Shown: in pieces, positions 7,210-8,976 of the stretch | Layout of the letters: each line of letters starts with the position of its first letter | Numbering within the stretch: the first letter of the stretch is position 1 | Source: Prevotella sp. UBA3294 | GTDB taxonomy: Bacteria; Bacteroidota; Bacteroidia; Bacteroidales; Bacteroidaceae | DNA length: 8,976 bases | Direction: 5' to 3' | Assembly: GCA_002361535.1 (NCBI GenBank) | Contig: DETG01000023.1 | Span: 38,472 to 47,447, forward strand | Notes under the pieces: model-generated | Told to the model about the DNA's origin: nothing | The model's database searches: none | Seen by the model: the letters and a program-made list of their open reading frames with translations, nothing else | Position numbers and translations under genes: made by a program

Positions 7210-7319
7210 CAACGGCATCTACAACTCGTTGCAACGTCACGAACGAATCATAGAAACGTCACGAACGAATCATAGAAACGTCACGGACGAGTCGTAGAAA
7301 CGTCATAAACAAAGCGATG
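7210..7319. repeat. 22-bp tandem repeat, three clear copies plus degenerate flanking copies
   Basis: Units at 7232-7253, 7254-7275 and 7276-7297 follow head to tail with no spacer. The first two are identical except for one base and share CGTCACGAACGAATCATAG. The third differs at three positions. The following 22 bp (7298-7319) keep AAACGTCA and parts of the rest, and the preceding 22 bp (7210-7231) match at about 14 of 22 positions. A perfect palindrome CGTTGCAACG (7227-7236) spans the left boundary. The array begins about 40 bp past the inferred original stop of the AraC-like gene. Confidence 0.85.
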
Positions 7320-7359
7320 TTGTGCTAAATACGAAAAGGACCTCCATGACTTCACGATC

Positions 7360-7811
7360 TTAGAGGGCAGCCTCACTGTTAGTCCGTCGGTATGAGTAGG
7401 TGATATTTGGAATCTACGACTGAAATAGCGACTAAAGACCGACGGATTAGAGAAGCCGGCTTTGGCAGAAATGTCTATAATGGACAGATCGGTGGTGACA
7501 AGCAACCTGCTGGAAAACAGTCCCAGCATGGCAAGGAGACAGACAAATATAGCCACTTTGACGGCTAAGTTCTTATAGCCTCGCTGGCGGTCTATCTCCA
7601 GCTGCTGCTCCAGCTCATGGAAACGGGCGGCATGGAGGTGAACCTTGCCGCGCTGACGGCAAAGCAGTGAGTCATCAATGGTCATCATCCGCTCCTCGGT
7701 ATAGAGCGAATCAGAGTCGTGCAGCACATGTTTAAAAGTACCATCTCCTGCACAACCAGATAAAATGATCACGGCAAAAACACCGACCACTAATGACTTT
7801 ATCAATCCCAT
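7360..7811 (-). pseudogene. Decayed membrane-anchored AraC-type regulator (lipobox, helix, HTH remnant)
   Basis: From the ATG at 7811 the product starts with a lipoprotein signal, MGLIKSLVVGVFAVIILSGC (lipobox LSGC, Cys20). A short charged helix (57-80) and a membrane segment (82-98) follow. It then passes directly into the last helix-turn-helix of an AraC family protein, SIIDISAKAGFSNPSVFSRYF and RRFQISPT (110-139). Bacteroidetes regulators of this kind normally have a long periplasmic repeat region and a full two-HTH domain, so internal deletions are likely. After SPT the frame is lost: one missing base near 7394 would give YRRTNSEAAL and a TAA at 7360-7362, a normal AraC C-terminus. The present frame runs on to 7281. 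The TTG at 7856 lies inside the promoter and is not the start. A short expressed protein is possible but DNA binding is doubtful. Confidence 0.68.
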
Positions 7812-7853
7812 TCTGTTTGTTTTGTATATAATTATGTTAATTAAAGAGTGATG

Positions 7854-7885
7854 CAAAGATACGCAATTTTTGTCAAAGACACGAA
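7854..7885 (-). promoter_or_regulatory. Promoter of the AraC-like remnant (minus strand)
   Basis: On the minus strand TATCTTTG (7854-7861) matches TAnnTTTG exactly. TTCG (7882-7885) lies 20 bp upstream in the -33 position. The expected start of transcription near 7847 leaves a leader of about 35 nt before the ATG at 7811. It is divergent to the DUF5715 promoter, with about 75 bp between the two -7 boxes. Confidence 0.55.
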
Positions 7886-7910
7886 CACTTCATACTTTTT
7901 TACAGAATTA

Positions 7911-7943
7911 TTTCCCGATATTTGATTAAATGTATTACCTTTG
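7911..7943 (+). promoter_or_regulatory. Promoter of the DUF5715 gene
   Basis: TACCTTTG (7936-7943) matches the -7 consensus. TTTC (7911-7914), 21 bp upstream, is a possible -33 box. Transcription should begin near 7950, about 15 nt before the ATG at 7965. The segment 7928-7951 is nearly the same as the promoter of the tRNA further on. Confidence 0.6.
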
Positions 7944-7964
7944 TATCCGAAATGAAAAAAGAGA

Positions 7965-8864
7965 ATGATCAAGATCACCAAAAATAATTACCTTGCCGCC
8001 TTCGCTGCCATCGTCTGTCTGCTGGCATTGGTACGCTGCATCCATCCGCAGATAGCGGAACCAGCTCAACAAGAGACTGCTTCTTTGGAAGAGGGGAGGG
8101 TAGAAGAGGCTGAACAGACCGTTGAAATGGACAAAAAAGCCGTTAAGGGGAAAGATGCTGAAGCGGGAGGAACTGCTGAAGTCGGAAAGACTACCGATAC
8201 GGAAAATGTCACGGTTCCCCAAGAGAATGATGAAATACCCGTTGTCGAAAAGCCCGTTGCCCCTTCGAAGTTCATGCTGGCAGACGGCAGTCTGGTGAAA
8301 CATCCTATATACAGTGTACCCCGATATCTGGAAGCCTTCCCTGACAGTCAGCCTGTTCAGGAGAGAGCGGCAGTCCGATGGGGCGTATCACCGGTGAACA
8401 ACCGCTCTGATGCTGAGTCACGGAAAAAGGAATTGGTCTATATGGGAGCTTCACCTTATTATCATGTGGATGTGCTGCATCGGAGCGTTCCCTATCTTGT
8501 TCCCCGAGCTGCCGTACTCCTGAATGACATCGGAAGAGCCTATTATGACAGTCTGCAGATCAAGGGCATCCCGCTTCATCAGTTCATCGTCACGAGTGTG
8601 TTACGTACAAAAGAAGATGTGAGGAAACTGCGCAACTATAATGGGAATGCCACAGAGAATTCCTGTCATCTGTATGGTACCACCTTCGATATCTGTTACA
8701 ACCGTTACAAGACCATGCAGCCGCCTGGTGAGAAAAGGCGGATGGTACAGAACGACACCCTAAAGTGGATCCTCTCGGAGGTACTGAACCAAATGCGACA
8801 GCAGGGAAGATGCTATATTAAATATGAAGTAAAGCAGAGTTGTTTTCATATTACGACGAGATAA
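7965..8864 (+). CDS. DUF5715 family protein, M15-peptidase-like
   Basis: The protein has 299 residues. The ATG at 7965 is the only start, since an in-frame TGA lies at 7953. A hydrophobic N-terminus (9-24) ends in LVRC, a poor lipobox because of the Arg, so the protein is probably anchored or exported by an ordinary signal. A Glu/Lys/Thr/Val-rich, low-complexity linker (34-97) leads to the C-terminal domain (about 100-299). This has SVLRTKEDVRKLR (Arg214), ENSCHLYGTTFDICYNRY with His235 and Asp242 in an HxxxxxxD zinc-site pattern, and a final CFHIT (His295). These fit M15/LAS-type peptidases, which cut peptidoglycan peptides, so a cell-wall role in the periplasm is likely but inferred. It has its own promoter and appears intact, unlike its left neighbours. 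Confidence 0.82.
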   Translation: MIKITKNNYLAAFAAIVCLLALVRCIHPQIAEPAQQETASLEEGRVEEAEQTVEMDKKAVKGKDAEAGGTAEVGKTTDTENVTVPQENDEIPVVEKPVAPSKFMLADGSLVKHPIYSVPRYLEAFPDSQPVQERAAVRWGVSPVNNRSDAESRKKELVYMGASPYYHVDVLHRSVPYLVPRAAVLLNDIGRAYYDSLQIKGIPLHQFIVTSVLRTKEDVRKLRNYNGNATENSCHLYGTTFDICYNRYKTMQPPGEKRRMVQNDTLKWILSEVLNQMRQQGRCYIKYEVKQSCFHITTR

Positions 8865-8923
8865 AAATTTGTTAAATCAACAGATTTTCTTCTTTTTCGT
8901 TCTTCTTTCTTGTTGAAATGTAT
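8865..8923 (+). other. Intergenic spacer, pyrimidine-rich
   Basis: The spacer after the DUF5715 stop contains a weak hairpin, TGTTAAATCAACA, followed by a run of T and C (8883-8910). It may act as a weak terminator for the DUF5715 transcript, but the stem is only 4 bp. No gene is visible. Confidence 0.3.
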
Positions 8924-8931
8924 TACCTTTG
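8924..8931 (+). promoter_or_regulatory. Promoter -7 box of the tRNA
   Basis: TACCTTTG matches TAnnTTTG and lies 23 bp before the first tRNA base. No good -33 box is seen: the position 20 bp upstream reads TTCT. The surrounding AAATGTATTACCTTTG is identical to that in front of the DUF5715 gene. Confidence 0.6.
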
Positions 8932-8954
8932 CATCCGCATTTGAAAAAGGAACT

Positions 8955-8976
8955 GCCGATATGGCTCAGTTGGTAG
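8955..8976 (+). tRNA. tRNA, first 22 nt (cut by the window end)
   Basis: GCCGATA would be the acceptor arm positions 1-7. It is followed by T8, G9, GCTC (10-13), A14 and GTTGGTAG, the canonical D-arm start. The anticodon is outside the window, so the amino acid cannot be read. The sequence recalls Bacteroidetes tRNA-Thr, but that is only an impression. Confidence 0.82.

Larger units (their letters stand above)
6968..7359. other. Non-coding, AT-rich stretch with repeats
   Basis: I find no credible gene here. The left part (7050-7112) is strongly AT-rich. The stretch contains a 21-bp phased repeat (7011-7058), a terminator-like hairpin (7112-7145) and a 22-bp tandem repeat (7210-7319), each listed separately. 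The open frame that enters it from the right (to 7281) is explained as read-through after a frameshift in the AraC-like remnant. Confidence 0.6.

Noticed and set aside
7232..7297. CRISPR-like array
   Set aside because: The 22-bp units follow each other without spacers, and no cas gene is in the window.
7812..7856. Longer start (TTG at 7856) for the AraC-like remnant
   Set aside because: The TTG is inside the -7 box of its own promoter, and the ATG at 7811 gives a clean lipoprotein signal.

Overview
The window looks like chromosomal DNA of a Bacteroidetes bacterium, most probably a Prevotella or Bacteroides relative. Three observations point there. The promoters match the Bacteroidetes -7 consensus TAnnTTTG. 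The PurM, PhoH, PurC and DUF5715 proteins have Bacteroidales-style sequences. The gene order phoH-purC-menG-aroE-...-purM is typical of that order.

Positions 1-5830 are one compact minus-strand operon. Read in the direction of transcription it runs phoH (5830-4877), purC, menG/ubiE, aroE, a TPM-domain membrane protein, lemA, then purM, which leaves the window at base 1. Gaps between genes are 10-66 bp and a Bacteroidetes-type promoter lies just upstream of phoH. The operon mixes de novo purine synthesis (PurC, PurM), supply of shikimate/chorismate (AroE), the last step of menaquinone synthesis (MenG), an RNA-linked ATPase (PhoH), and a LemA/TPM envelope pair of unknown function.

Positions 5905-7811 form a decay zone, also read on the minus strand. 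It holds a piece of an RND (AcrB-type) efflux pump joined directly to the C-terminal part of a DUF4421-type outer-membrane barrel protein, in which a pair of opposite frameshifts is visible. Next comes about 390 bp of AT-rich non-coding DNA with a terminator-like hairpin, a 21-bp phased repeat and a 22-bp tandem repeat. Beyond that is a short lipobox/transmembrane/AraC-HTH protein that looks internally deleted and is frameshifted near its end.

Positions 7862-8976 are read on the plus strand. A divergent promoter region leads into an intact DUF5715 (M15-peptidase-like) gene, followed by a promoter and the first 22 nt of a tRNA cut by the window edge. The promoters of the DUF5715 gene and of the tRNA are nearly identical over 24 bp.

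I see no defence system, CRISPR array, intact mobile element or clearly new multi-gene system. The most unusual material is the two helically phased repeat clusters, the chimeric pseudogenes and the N-terminally extended TPM protein.
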